Source: Capitulum mitella (taxonomy: Eukaryota > Arthropoda > Thecostraca > Pollicipedomorpha > Pollicipedidae). From it: a stretch of DNA of 64,000 nucleotides. Positions 43,382 through 55,016 of the stretch are shown here, piece by piece. The notes beneath the pieces are model-generated. The model saw only the letters and a program-made list of their open reading frames with translations. It was not told where the DNA came from and searched no databases. Numbering within the stretch: the first letter of the stretch is position 1; each line of letters opens with the position of its first letter. The position numbers and the translations under genes were made by a program. The stretch covers positions 21,102,266-21,166,265 of the forward strand of contig CP099852.1 in NCBI GenBank assembly GCA_030062745.1, read 5' to 3'.

Positions 43382-46300
43382 CTGGAAGAACCACACGAAA
43401 AAAAAAACAGATCAAAAGAAGGACTAACGTCCCGAAAGGATCCCATTACTTTACAACTGTTTGGGTCATATTTAGTCGCAAAAAGCACGGAGATGATTGC
43501 CGGTGCCGGTGAGACTCCAACAGATGACTATGCACGAATCACGGATGATTCGCTCATGTGCTAAGCGTCGATGCAGTACATGCTGGATAACTATTTGCAC
43601 TGTAGTAGTTATGACGCAAAAGCCAAACTGCTTATGCCATCAGAAAGGTCCTTTGCTCCTTCCCTGGGTCACATTTACAAGATTGAAATGAATCACTGGA
43701 ACAACGTAATGTTCCGCTAAGTCCACCATTAATCAGTACCTGTCTAGGAGAGAGGTTCTCGGCATGCTTGACCAGGTTCGGCCAGCGCGTCTTCATTTCT
43801 GCGGGGTCTTCCGCCTCGAAGGCCTCCAGGACAGCAGCCGAATCATGCAGCTGTGACGAGTACCGTCGAGCGGATGTCGGGACTGGGAGCGTGGCCTTCA
43901 TCAGCCGAAGGTCCTTGACCATCCTCCGATGCAGCTCCTGACGTTCCCAGGGAAGCTTCTGCAGATTCTGCAGGTGCTTGCTGGTTTGTCCCAAGACGCT
44001 GTACAAATCCAGTAGGGCTGTCACGCGCACTCTGAACGTTGCGTTGTCTCCTGTAACACAAGACAATAGGGACTTGGTAGTATATAACAATGGAACGATT
44101 GACGAAAACGCCACAGCCGCACGAGGTGATAAAGTCGAGTGGCCTAGAAATGCATACATCCAGTCCAGCAGAACTTACAAACGCACCCTGCATTTTGGTA
44201 TGCCGTCCAAAAAATGTATTACATGCTGTCACAGCTGGCATAGTAGTCTGCATTCTCATTGAGGGCAATTTTCATACCTTTTTAATTTGTCCCGTCTCTG
44301 TTACAATATCGACAACAAGACATGATCAACAGCAGCCCAAGCTGCTGTTGAAATGCTCAAGGCATCGCACAGCATTTCCAAACCCCTCATAAGTCGAAGA
44401 TCCGTCAACATCTCGTCGACGGCGCAGTATTTCGTCTGGGGAGAGCCCACCTGCTGCTCCAGAGCGGCGGCCAGGACGGGCATGTTGGTGACGAACGCCT
44501 GGAGGACGACGGCGGCATACGGCGAGAACCTTGTCTCAGACCAGAGGTGCAGTCCTCGCAGCGGTAGTCCGCGCTCTTCGCTGATGCATATCAAGATCTC
44601 TCTACCTTTGCCGGCTGAGAACCGCTGCGTGATGCTCGTCACTGCCTCAGTGGTGTCGTTCACCCAAGTGCGGTTTGGCTCAGTCCTGGCGCTCGAGTCC
44701 GCCAGATCCAGCAGGTGCGCCCCGTCCCAAAGACAAGGCACACATGGCGGCTCGGAGCGCGCAGCATAGTCGGGATTGGCTGCTGCCATGTTCTTCAGGA
44801 ACTTTGCGGGTACGCCGGCATGGTGATATTGGCCGTCGGTGCATATGGCAGAGAACTTCTTCACGTCTCTGACACCCACCTTCGAAGTCGTGTCTATCCA
44901 TTCATTCGCTAGCGAGGCCCCATCGTGCTCCTTCACCACCGGAGCTCCGATGACGAAGCTCTGGAACAGCGCGTCAGCTGGAGACTCGGGAACGATGCTG
45001 ATGATACCGGTGATGTCCAGGGTGCGGTGGTTGACTGTCACTTTGTCCACGATCAGCGAAACACAGGGTGCGGACTGGACGTGACGCGCCACCGTGCTCA
45101 GCACCACGTCGCTGAACGCGTCGCGGAAGCGGGACATTTGGACAGCTGAATGGCATATGTCACCCGCCTTCACACCATTCTCGTGCTGAAGGACGATCAG
45201 CTTCTCAAACTGGTCCCTTGGCAGCGAATTTTTCAAGACGTGGTATGCAGTGCGCAACACTCTACCGTTGATGGTGCCGGAAGTCTTCAGACGGGATGAA
45301 TTGACTTCACGCGCTTTCTGCATCACCTCTTGCTTTTTGCGGTGGCTTCCTCCCATCAAATGTGCCTTGATGGCAGCCTTTAGCAGGGTAAACGGTCGCG
45401 GCATGGGGTAGGACTTTGGGAAACGCCCATGGCGAAGTCATACCGGTACAGGCCCGAGGTGTTCGAAGTTGTCTTCTGCAGGTCTCGTGCGGGATCAAAC
45501 CCAGGTAGGCAGACCTTACAAAACACGACGTTGTGCTCAGGCGCGCAGACGAGTTGATGGCACGACACTTCCTGCAGAGCAGTGATGTCTCGTGCAGCTG
45601 ACAGCAAGTACAGGCCACTTAAGGAGGAACCCTTTTGGCTGTCTTCCTGGCCCTGAGCGTGGGGCTTTCCAAGGATTTGCAGTATACGTAGCTGATTTTT
45701 TTCAAGGTTAGCAATCCTCGCTTCACAGGCAGGTGTCATGTGAAACCTGGTGGATGCTTGCCCCTCAACGGCTTGGAATGAGGACGGTTCAGTGGTCATG
45801 TCCACACAGCCAAAGCTCGCCTGATGTTTGTCCGGCCCTGGAACAGACAAAAGATGCCACTGCTGTTGGAGCGGATTTGGCTTCGAAGAGACTGGGAGGA
45901 ACAAATTAGACAGCTGAATATGGGACAAAATGAAGCGCCGAAAACAGTCCCAACAGAGCCCACTTCCTTTTACAACTAGGATGGCACTGGAATTCAAAGG
46001 TGAAAAATTTGCTACAGCTAACCCGACAAAGGCGGGCGTGGGCTACATCTTAATACACATTCTGGTGCAAGATAACCCTGGACTAACTGGGGTATTCTGC
46101 CACCTTCCATTGCCTGGGTGGAGTTATGCCTCCCCCCATCTATCTCAAGATCCAATCGTCCGATTCGGCTGATTCAAACGCCAAACGATAGCGCCGAGTC
46201 TTGCGGTCCTGTGACATACATTCTTTTGCTTTTGGGTCATTGATGATATCACAGGTCAGGTCAAAGACGAAAAAGTGGTCATTTTCTCCAGAGCGCTTAA

Positions 46301-49300
46301 TCACAGTGAAGCGCAGACCGAGACTGAAGTTTGCGCTGGGCCATTTGACACGGAGATTCAAGAAAAGAGAACACTTTGAGAGAGCCTTGGGCACAAAAAT
46401 GCCTCGAAATGGCTCCAATGACCACGCACATGCAACACTGCAACATTCCGAAGTTTCAAAATCGGAGTACCATGAACACGCTAGCTGCCTCCATCTGACA
46501 TCTGTGAATGACCCTACAAGACAGTTTGTCCCATGTTACACATTTTCACGGGATGTTGAACAACATGGCAAAGGCCGATATTTCCAATGCAATGCACACC
46601 ACAGCCATACACTGTAATGGCACCAACAATACGGCGATGAAGTAAAACTGAACGTCGAATCGCAAAACATGGTCGTCTTTACGGCGCCACTGAGACGTGA
46701 CCTAGGATGACCTCGTTTCCAAATCTATGTGAGCAAATCAGTATTCTATGTCAGTATACGATTGATGCAAGAAAAGGCACGAAGTTTCAGGACAATGCCT
46801 TTATTCATTTAAGAGATATCTAAGAAGTGCACCAGGGCGAGAGGAGGGCCATTAAATGCCTCCTCCCAAGGCAATGACAGATTAAAAGGATGTTAGTTCT
46901 AGCAAAACTGTGAATGTTCAATTAGCACTTACCCATACTTTTGCACTGTTGGACTGTCACTGCAGCACAGCTTACGCCAGGTTGGGGAACGCTTCTGCCA
47001 ACCTCGGGAGGGTTCGTGACTGGCTCGGCAGCGCTCGTGACTGGCAGGGAAGCGCTCGTGGCTGGCTCAGGAGAGCTTGTGACTAACTGGGGAGTGCCTG
47101 TGACTGGCTGGGATGCATTCGTGCCAGCCTCAGGGTTGTCCAGATCTGTGAAGAGGGTTGTCTCAATGCTGACAGCCCATGTCATGAAGACAATGTCTTA
47201 GATACGGACAAGTTCATAAGCCAGTTAACCCTTATCAGGTACAAAGGTCCAGTATTGATAAGCTGGTGTACGGCAAAAGGATGTCAGCCATAGGCAAAGC
47301 TACAAAAAGTTATTCCACACCTACCAATGTTTTTGGAAATCTGGGATGCTCCTGCTTCACAGCTCATGCCAGACTGGGGAGTGCTTGTGCTGATATGGTG
47401 AGCACTGGTGCTGGGCTCAGTGTCATCCAAGTCTGTGAAGAGGGCCTGTTTCAAACAAGGTGTTGATGGTCCACACAGCCATGCCAGGAATGGCAAAATG
47501 AGGGGAGGGGGAGGTTGCCAAAAGGGCAATTGTAGAAAATGTAAAAAATGGCATGCTAACTGAGAATTGATGCATGGGAAGACAAGCCAAAAATACACAT
47601 CTTCAACTTTGCCAAAGTTTCACTGCCTTTGGGAACATGACTACATTCATCAGTACAATACACCACAATTGATTATTTACAATAAACCATGAGTGCCAAG
47701 ATGGCATATACAGACATCTGAATATCTAGAGATGATGCTATCCCAACTGTGTACCTCCAAATTTAAATTTCAAATGTGCATCCACAGTTTTAGTTGCACT
47801 GACCTTATGCTGTTTGAACGATGGATATAAGGTTAAGACACCTAGTTAAAATCAGGTGTTAAGAAAATAAATGGGATGCAACATAAGCTCATAGTTGATG
47901 CTGCTTTTCTGAAACCCTTACAACTGTTTGCCTAGGTTTGGCATAAGCTTCATTCAGATTTCAGGGTGGATGCACACAAATTCCAGCACAAATATGTTGG
48001 TGTTGATAGGTTTCATAATAAGCATAATGAATGAAGATAGGTAACATATGGAGGTACAAAATACAAGGGATGCCACATGACCTTATAACTGAGTTGCACA
48101 TAGCCCAAATCATCATGACTGACAGACATTCCACTTTTTTGACAAACCAATGACTAAATTTCAGTTTGGCATCAGCTTCATTCAAATTTCAGGGTGAATG
48201 TAAATGAATTTCAATGCTGATGTGCTTCAGTTTAAGTAAGAGTGTACCTAATTTTCAGCATACAAAGGTATGTGCCAGAGTTTGATTCATGTGACTTGCT
48301 GTGACAGACATGAATGTACACCAATGCACCTTAACCCGCGCACGACCGTCGGTCCGTCCCGAACACCGGCGACTGGGGGGGGGGCAGTTGACTGCCCCCC
48401 CTCTAACTCACGAACGGTTAGTCGCACGATAAAAATAAGCATACCGTTGGAAAGCCCGTCACGAGTAGAGCTCGCAACTGGTCTCATTTTTAGTTTTAGA
48501 TAATATGTAAGCCAATTTACGCCCTATATATGTTTTCTCATAGCCGACTGCATCAGACCGAGAAATGGCCTGAATCTCAAGGGCTGTAACTAATAACGCA
48601 TAGGTAAAGGCACCAGCGCACAAGTAAATGTCCGCGGATGCCGATACACGTCTAATTTCCTCAGATTTGTTCAATATGTACGCCGAAACGTTGAGTTAAA
48701 GACACCGTAATTCTCCCGTCAGGCGTCACTGTGCGCCGCTGCCGTATGCGGTACCAAATTGACGGGAACTAATTTTAGCGTTCCTTTATTTTCGCGAAAA
48801 AAGACGATCTATGCCAATTTTATTGATCTTTGTGATTCTTGTGATGGTTTCTCATGCTTAAATTTTGGAAAAATTGATTAGTTGCCAATCTACAAAGTTG
48901 GCGGAGCTTTATTCGCGAGGGCCTGTTTATTTCCAAAATATGCTACTTTTTAAACTTTTTGAGGTTCCTGGTATTACTTACGTCTGTGCTAGCTAGTTTT
49001 GCCATTTTCTACCCATTCTGAGTAATTCATCGTCGATTTTGACGGTGGTACATTTTGGCCCACTTCAGTTATTCGTGACCTGACCTCAGGTCAATGGCTG
49101 GAAGTCACTGATACTTTGCCCAATGACGGTAACTAGATGTCTGCTTCACTCCACACTAAAAATGTTATGAAATATTCCGTCAATTTCAGAAAAAACGGCG
49201 ATATGTCTTAAAAATGGGCTTGACCTTGGGTCAATGACCCGGAAAATTCCGAAAAATCCGAGATAGCAGATTTGTTGCATCTATCACGATCACTAATCCC

Positions 49301-50590
49301 TGAAAGTATTATTGAGATATCTTGTTTTGGAAAAAAGTTAGAGGACGCTAAACTTTTTTGGACTTAGGTCTGTTTGACCTGGTCTAGGTCAGGCACCTGA
49401 CCTGGCCTGAGGTCAAAATTTTGACGCGAGACGTAAAATTGATGAAGCAAAAGGTACACAAAGTTTTGTGATTCTGTGTTAGTTCGTTCTCTCGCAATCC
49501 CAGAAAAACCTCAGGGGGGGCAGTCAACTGCCCCCCCCAGTTGGGGACGGGTTAACAACATCAGAGGGATTGTGGTGGAATTCTGGCAGTATTGTGCCAG
49601 AATTTTCCCACATGACTTAACACTGAAAAGTGTGTTGAAATTATGGAACATTTGTGCAGATGCCAAACCTTAGATGATGCCACCTCACAATCTCATTTGT
49701 CAGCTAGAGAAGGGGCACCTACCACATGATTACCCCTCCATCCCTATAAGGCCAGTCTGCAGAACCTGGAAGATCTCAAAAGATGTCAGTGGGGCATGCT
49801 TAGGGCAAAATATGACATCTGGGGTAACTTTTGAAATTCTGAGACAAATTCTTGTATCAGGGCAGCTCACACTACTGGTGGCCTAAATCTGACAGAAATT
49901 GTGTTTTGATGGGTAGGTTAAGATACCAGAGACATGGCTCTTCCCCAAATGGATCAGCTTCTGCCTCATTCAGGGCAGGATTCCACATGGGTGTAGCCAC
50001 AGTTCAGAAACTGGGGAGGTCAAGCTGACTGCACTCCATCAAGAACAGGCATGGCAAGGGTAAAAATCACTTCTTTGGGCACTGTATAAACAACTATGGT
50101 TGAAACTACTATTTATTTATTGATTCTGAAGCCCAAGAAATTGTCTTATGGAAAATTCCTATTTGACACCTTAAATATGGGGGCAAATTGTCACTTCTGG
50201 AAAACTGTGGGGGGACATGCCCCTGCAGCCCATGAGAGATTATGCCCATGGGGATTCAGGCTGCCTGTAAAATTATGTTGGCATCCTTGCCGTGATTTGC
50301 AGATTGGTGCACATGAGTTCTCACTAAGTGTGCCCTACGTTGCAGACAAACTATAACGAATTAGGAGACCTTTGTCCCCTGAACTTACCTGTCATCCTGC
50401 TGACCCAGCTAGCCCATCGACCTTCAGGACAGAAGGGGCCTTGCGCCTTTATTTTCACAGGCATTCCCGGGTGTGTCAGCCTGGTGTGCCTCGGTAGACT
50501 CTGCTTGCCACCATCATACGAGCAGTTGGCATGCCCACACTGAACTTTCGGTCGAATTCTTTTCGGTTTGGCCGGCCTTCCATTCTCCAT
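42707..50590 (-). CDS. hAT transposase gene, six exons (zinc fingers, Ser/Thr/Pro linker, hAT catalytic and dimerisation domains)
   Basis: Exons on the minus strand: 50590-50389, 47432-47325, 47145-46933, 45891 to about 44300, 44050-43740, 43381-42707. Junctions 1-2, 2-3 and 3-4 are all phase 1, and 5-6 is phase 0; the 4-5 junction is unresolved. The product of about 1,000 residues has a C2H2 finger, two related Thr/Pro-rich exons, a second Cys/His finger, an RNase-H-like core with Asp in SLIVDKVT, Asp in ICTDGQ, the CLWDGAHLLDL motif, and the hAT C-terminal domain with Glu in PAESVVESMAS. It would bind and mobilise this element. Exon 4 has an apparent one-base frame shift near 45405. It lies inside its own element with good ends, so it is best read as a transposase rather than a domesticated gene. 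Confidence 0.85.
43740..44050 (-). CDS. hAT transposase exon 5
   Basis: Acceptor TTGTCTTGTGTTACAG; donor GTACTG; phase 1 to 0. The product (RVTALLDLYSVLGQTSKHLQ ... WPNLVKHAENLSPRQ) is helical, corresponding to the part between the second Asp and the C-terminal Glu of hAT transposases. Confidence 0.75.
44300..45891 (-). CDS. hAT transposase exon 4 (finger and catalytic core, one frame shift)
   Basis: Acceptor TTTGTTCCTCCCAG, phase 1. The first frame runs to about 45400 (VVFCKVCLPGFDPARDLQ ... MGVSQSPTP). The second frame continues from ATG 45404 (PRPFTLLKAAIKAHLMGGSH), completing a CxxC ... H-x5-H finger across the shift. So one base is gained or lost in the CCCC run near 45405-45412, by mutation or by assembly error. 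The rest to 44301 is one clean 367-residue frame with the hAT core. The 3' boundary is uncertain: the only good nearby donor (GTAACA, 44289-44294) is phase 2, whereas exon 5 needs phase 1. Confidence 0.75.
46140..46932. other. hAT intron 3, no further exon supported
   Basis: A 93-codon minus-strand frame (46418-46140) is open but lacks splice signals consistent with the neighbours, so it is left out of the gene model. Confidence 0.4.
46933..47145 (-). CDS. hAT transposase exon 3 (Ser/Thr/Pro repeats)
   Basis: Phase 1 to 1, between CCTCTTCACAG and GTAAGT. Product starts DLDNPEAGTNASQPVTGTPQ, has five to six PVT/PATSA-type repeats of about ten residues, and ends TVQQCKSM. Probably a disordered linker. 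Confidence 0.65.
47325..47432 (-). CDS. hAT transposase exon 2 (Ser/Thr/Pro-rich)
   Basis: Phase 1 to 1, between CCTCTTCACAG and GTAGGT. Product DLDDTEPSTSAHHISTSTPQ then SGMSCEAGASQISKNI. Homologous to exon 3: same CTCTTCACAG acceptor context and the same DLD start, so it arose by exon duplication. Confidence 0.65.
48335..49551 (+). mobile_element. TTAA-target non-autonomous element, family B, in intron 1 of the hAT
   Basis: 1,217 bases between TTAA at 48331-48334 and 49552-49555. Ends CCCGCGCACGACCG and GTTGGGGACGGG. Just inside each end is a palindrome, GGGGGGGCAGTTGACTG followed by CCCCCCC on the left and its counterpart (CAGTCAACTG) on the right. The overall plan and length match family A although the sequences differ. 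Body rich in TGACCT/AGGTCA. No transposase. Confidence 0.85.
50389..50590 (-). CDS. hAT transposase exon 1 (start, C2H2 finger)
   Basis: ATG at 50590 opens MENGRPAKPKRIRPK, then CGHANCSYDGGKQSLPRHTR with LTH, a C-x4-C ... H-x4-H finger. Donor GTAAGT, phase 1. A basic patch before the finger could be a nuclear signal. Confidence 0.75.
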
Positions 50591-51285
50591 CACAATCTCC
50601 CCACGACACCTCGTCACCACAGAATGCTGACTGATCAACACGTATGCACACTGACTTGGCTGGGTTTCTAGGGCTTGGACTTCGCTAGTTAAGTATAGGT
50701 ACGTTTGGAAACTTTTAACTTGGAACCGCTGCGTCTTTCTCGAGCCTGTCGTCCTCAACTGTCAACAACTGCACCTCGGGGTATTCCTCCCCAGTATCAT
50801 GAACACTTCTACTATTTCTGGTATGTTTATTCTTCTAGGTGACCACTTCGTCGGCGCTTTCAACCAGCCGGTCGGCGCTCTCGTGGCCATAGACTTAACA
50901 CGGCGGGTGACTACTGTGTCGGTGATCTCTGCCGATATTGTGACCAATGGTCACCCGGTATATTTCGTTTTAGACTAATGGAAATGGTTACCTACTGGAA
51001 ATGGCAGCCCGGTACGTTTTCACCACAAGTACGGGTACCTTTTGATGACTCAGAAAATATAAGCTGTTTTAACAGTGTTGTCAGTCGACTGATGTTATTA
51101 GCGTATTTGAATATGGACAAATGGTAAAGGTCATGACTCGATTGTTTTTCAAACGTCAGAAAATTTAGGGAAATTCTTCGTTCATTGCATGTCGATTTCC
51201 CTATTTTGGTCACCCAAATGCAGGCAAACGTAGAGCTGCTGGTCACCGACAATATCTGTCAGGTCGGCGTATTTTTTCACCCCTG

Positions 51286-51293
51286 TCGGCTTT
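51286..51293 (+). repeat. Target-site duplication, right (TCGGCTTT)
   Basis: Identical to 42068-42075 and immediately after the right end of the hAT. Confidence 0.95.
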
Positions 51294-53349
51294 GAAGAAG
51301 CAGTGGTCAGTGGCCCAAATGGCCACGTCGTCCCCAAAAAGTGAATAGTGTAGTGTTCTGCAGTGTAAGTCGTCAAACATGTCGTTGATCATGATGAGGA
51401 AGAGTGTTGGTGAAATGACACTTCCTTGTGGAAGGCCCTGGTCTTGTGCTCCATAGCTGGAGGTGGTGTTGCCGCATCTGACCTGTACCGTTCTGTCCCG
51501 GAGGAAGTTCAGTAGAAAGTGTGCTAGGTGTCCGCGTAGACCTAGCTTGTAGAGTTTGTGTGCAAGTGCGGACTTGTGGACTCGGTCGAATGCGGCCGTG
51601 ATGTCTAAGTATGCTGCTACTGTGGTGCGTTTGTAATTCATGCCGCGTTTGATGTAGTGTACGATGCGTATGAGATTGTCTGTGGTGGACTTGTGTTTTC
51701 TGAAACCGCACCGGTGTTCGTCGAGCAGCTTTTTGCTTTCCAGAAAGTGTCGGAGGCGTGTGTTTACCATGCGCTCGACGAGTTTGCTGGCACAGCTGGT
51801 GAGAGATATTGGTCGGTATCCTTTTGGCTGAGTGTGGTCTGTTTGGGGCTTGGGCAAGGGAATGATGATACTTTGTCGCCAATTTGGCGGAAAGGAGTCG
51901 TTTAAGAAGAGATTGTTAATGGCCGTCAACAGGTACGTTAAAGATACTTTGCTTAAGTGTCTGAAGAATTGGTAGTGAATGTCGTCCGGCCCAACCGACG
52001 TGTTGCCGCACGTGCTGAGGGCAAGGCGCAATTCATACATGGTGAATGGAGTGTTGTATGTTTCAGTGTTGGTCGACTGAATGTTTGCGTTTGCCGCAAG
52101 TGTTTGAAGTGAGGTTGTTAGTGCTGTGTCGTAAGTGTGGTTTGCGGAGACGTTGGTGTAGTGAGTTTTGAAGTGTTCCACGACGTCGCCAGGTTCTGTG
52201 ATGCGCTGATTGTTTATTGTGGGTTGTGGAAAGGGACCTGGCGGAGGGCGTTTGAGGTGGAAGCGTTTCATGAGTGTCCAGATGGTGCTTGTGGGTGTAA
52301 ATCTGTCAAATGTGGCTGCATGTTCCTGCCAAGCTGTTCTCCGCGCTCCACGTATGGTGGAGCGACAGAGTGCCTTTGCTCGGCGGTACTCCAGGAGATG
52401 CGCTTCGCACATCACCCTTTTGTACCGCTTCAAAGTTCTGCGTCGTTTTGCGATGGCTTGTTGGCATTCCGGGGTCCACCAAGGCGCTGATGCCTTGTTT
52501 CGGGGTTTTTTTGATTTTGGGACGGTGGCCTGTGCTGCTGAGCTGATGGCTCCTAAGACCTCGCTTATGGTGTGGTCCGTTGAATTTACTAGTGCGAGGT
52601 CCACCATAGCCTCGTATTTTGGCCAGTCCGCCCTTTTCAAATTCCATGTGGGTGCGTGGAGTTTGGTGTGGTGGATTGCAGCGGAGCTGAGCTTGATGTG
52701 TATTGGGTAGTGGTCGCTCAGTCCGGGGTCGTCCTCGACCGACCATTCAAAAAGATGACTAATTCGCGGGGTGCAGCACGAAATGTCTATTGCGCTGTCT
52801 ACAGCCCCTAATCTGGGGTTGTGTCTGGTGGCGGCCCCGGTGTTTAGCAGTGTAAGATTTTGACTCTCGATAAATGTGTGTATCATGTGTCCTCTGTTGG
52901 TTGTTATGTGGCTCCCCCAGCTGGGGTGGTGAGCGTTTATGTCTCCCAGAATCAGCACTGGGTGTGGAAGTTGTGAGATGAGGGTGGTGAGGTCGTGTAG
53001 TGTGGGGTCTGGTTCTGTGGGTGGGAGGTATATTGAAATAATGGTGGTTTGTATGTGGTTGATTTTTAGGTTTATGGCTACGCAATTTAAGTGACTGTTT
53101 ACGTTAATTCTGCTGTGGGGCATGCTGTTGGCAATGAGAATGGCAGCTCCCCCTCTTCTTTTTTGGCCCGTTGACATTGTCAACGTGCCACGTGAAATTT
53201 GGAATGTGAGTCCAGTGGGAATCTGTGTCTCGCAGATGTGTCTCCTGGAGGGCGGCCAGGAGTAGATTTTTGCGTTGAGTTAGTTCAGTTTTGAATTCGG
53301 TGAAGCGAGATGGAATGCCGCCCACATTCCATTGGAGAATGTGTGTCAT
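51286..53349 (-). pseudogene. Retrotransposon A ORF2, N-terminal part (endonuclease and reverse transcriptase)
   Basis: ATG at 53349 opens THILQWNVGGIPSRFTEF, the start of an APE-type endonuclease (QWNVGG, LLAALQETHL, LILGDINAHHPSWGS, GLSDHYPI). A one-base shift in the A-run near 53165 moves it to the 53183-51243 frame. The reverse transcriptase has PKGYRPISLTSCASKLVERM, AYLDITAAFDRV, LPQGSVISP and FGDDVAIWA (the catalytic Asp pair as FGDD). At 51286 the frame enters the hAT and stops by chance. Confidence 0.85.
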
Positions 53350-53352
53350 GAT

Positions 53353-54300
53353 TTAAGACATGGGGACTGGAGTGGGACGGATACGGCGTGTCGTGGGGGT
53401 GTCGGAGACCGAACTCGCAAGGTTTAGGGGTCTGCGGAGACGGCGTCGGGTCATGGCTGGCGGTGTGACACGCCGGACCAGAGAGGTGGTGCTGGTTTTG
53501 GATCGGGTGATTGGTCCGGCTTGGGGCTCAGTCTGGCAGGCCACGTTTGACGTGGATGGCCTGTCACACTGAGTCCCGGTGGAGGTCGTGGAGGCGGGAG
53601 CGGGGGTCTGAGAGGATTTGGATTGGGGCTTTCTTGGGACGTGGTGGGGGAGGGGTTTGGGTCCGGGTGGGGGGAGGGGGGGAACTGAGTGGAGGAGAGG
53701 AGTTGGGGACCTGGTGCTGGGTGAGCGGGTCGCCGGGATGCGGCCGCCGGGAAGGGGTATGGCCACTCGGGGCGGCCGGTTGGGGGCTGGAGCGACCGTG
53801 GGTGGGGGGGATGGGGGAGCAGGCCTGGCTTCGCTCCGGGGGTGCGTCGCCAGGCCCAGGGTGGGCCGAGGGGAAGGTGTGGGGGGTGAGGGAGCAGGCC
53901 TGGCTTGGCGCCTGGAGCGCGTCGCCAGGCCCAAGGGGGGCCAAGGGGGGGGAAGTGCTGGAGGGATCGGGGGTGGGGAGGGTGAGGGAGCAGGCCTGGC
54001 CTTGCGTCGGGTGCGCATTGCCAAGCCTGGGGGAAGCCGGGGGGTGGGTGGAGGAGTGGGCGACGTTGGAGGGAATGGGGATGGGGAGGGTGGGGAAAAA
54101 GGCCTGGTCGCGCTCTCGCGGGGCCAGGGCCGGTGCAGAGGGGTGGGTAAGGGGGACGGGGCGGGAAAACCGGACGTCGGACGCCCGGGGCGGGAGGGGG
54201 AAACGGTGGTCCGGAGGGGGTGGCAGGCGGAGAGGGGTGAGGGACGTTCAAGGACGATCGTGCTGCGGCGGCATAGGAGCGCCCGGGAGTGAGTAGCCGC
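53353..54300 (-). pseudogene. Retrotransposon A ORF1, Pro-rich C-terminal region with tandem repeats
   Basis: The frame 54024-53353 ends TAA four bases before the ORF2 start codon, so it is probably the natural end of ORF1. It encodes RPAPSPPTPSP-like and GLAT-R-ARPAP repeats of about 25 residues, seen in DNA as three to four repeats of about 75-110 bases in 53800-54100. Shifts near 54300 and 54025 separate it from the zinc-knuckle part. Confidence 0.6.
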
Positions 54301-54308
54301 CGTGCTGC

Positions 54309-55016
54309 TTAGAAGGATATGTCCTTAATGACCGCGAGCTCGTGGATGTCGTTTTCCCGCAGCCATACGGGACATTGTCGGTCGGAGGAAGGATGTGCGC
54401 CGCCACAGGCCGCACATTTGCGGACCGCGGAGGTGCACGTTGTGGTGGAGTGTGGCTCCGCGCACCGAGCACAGCGTGCGCTGGGTGAAGCGCAGGCCTG
54501 GTCTCCATGGCCGTAGCGCTGGCAGCGGTGAAGGCGGACGGGACGGGTGATGTGAGGGAATACTTTGTGCTGGATGTCGTTGATAGTGATGTGTGAGGGT
54601 CGGGTTTTTGTGGGGAAGGACAGTGTGAGGATAGTGGTCTGCCTCCAGTGCCTTGGGGCAGAGAACAAGGATGCCCCTGTTCCCTGGAGGGCTGCGGCGA
54701 TGTTGTCGTGACTGGAGGAATTGAATTCTGGCGTGTTGATGGTGCCTCGGCTGCTGTTGAGTGAGTTGTGGAGTGTGAAGCTGCACTTTTGTGAGTTAAA
54801 TGTTGTGAGTGACAGCAGCTTCTTTGTGTCTTTTGAGCTTGTCGTGCGCACAATGATGTGTTTGTGGTGTCTGGTGACGGTGAGGTTTTTCTGTTGTATG
54901 TGGTGTTCCAGGGTCTTCGTGAGGGTGAATGCCGACTCCTTGGCGATGTCGTGCGTGGAGTCCGTGTATATGCCGACGACGAAAGAGCCGTCGTCGGCGG
55001 TGGCAAGATAGGCCAT
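54309..55016 (-). pseudogene. Retrotransposon A ORF1, N-terminal and zinc-knuckle region
   Basis: ATG at 55016 starts AYLATADDGSFVVGIYTD. Near its end are three CCHC-type knuckles (CQRYGHGDQAC, CARCAEPHSTTTC, CAACGGAHPSSDRQC), as in Jockey nucleic-acid-binding ORF1 proteins. The frame stops at 54309, earlier than the Pro-rich continuation suggests. A 5' copy of this start is at 34655. Confidence 0.8.

Larger units (their letters stand above)
42076..51285 (-). mobile_element. Autonomous-type hAT transposon, 9.21 kb
   Basis: Ends CAGGGGTGAAAAAA and TTTTTTCACCCCTG, a perfect 14-bp terminal inverted repeat, flanked by the 8-bp duplication TCGGCTTT. Both features define the hAT superfamily. Joining the flanks restores the interrupted reverse-transcriptase frame of retrotransposon A, which confirms the insertion. 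GTCGCCGACC, GTCGGTGACC and GGTCACC motifs near both ends (42100-42140; 50840-51265) look like subterminal transposase sites. Its single gene, on the minus strand, has six exons (50590-42707). Confidence 0.9.

Noticed and set aside
46140-46418. 93-codon minus-strand frame between hAT exons
   Set aside because: No splice sites of the right phase and no recognised domain; exons 3 and 4 join without it.
53360-54296. Gly/Trp-rich plus-strand frames opposite ORF1
   Set aside because: Shadows of the Pro-rich ORF1 region on the other strand.
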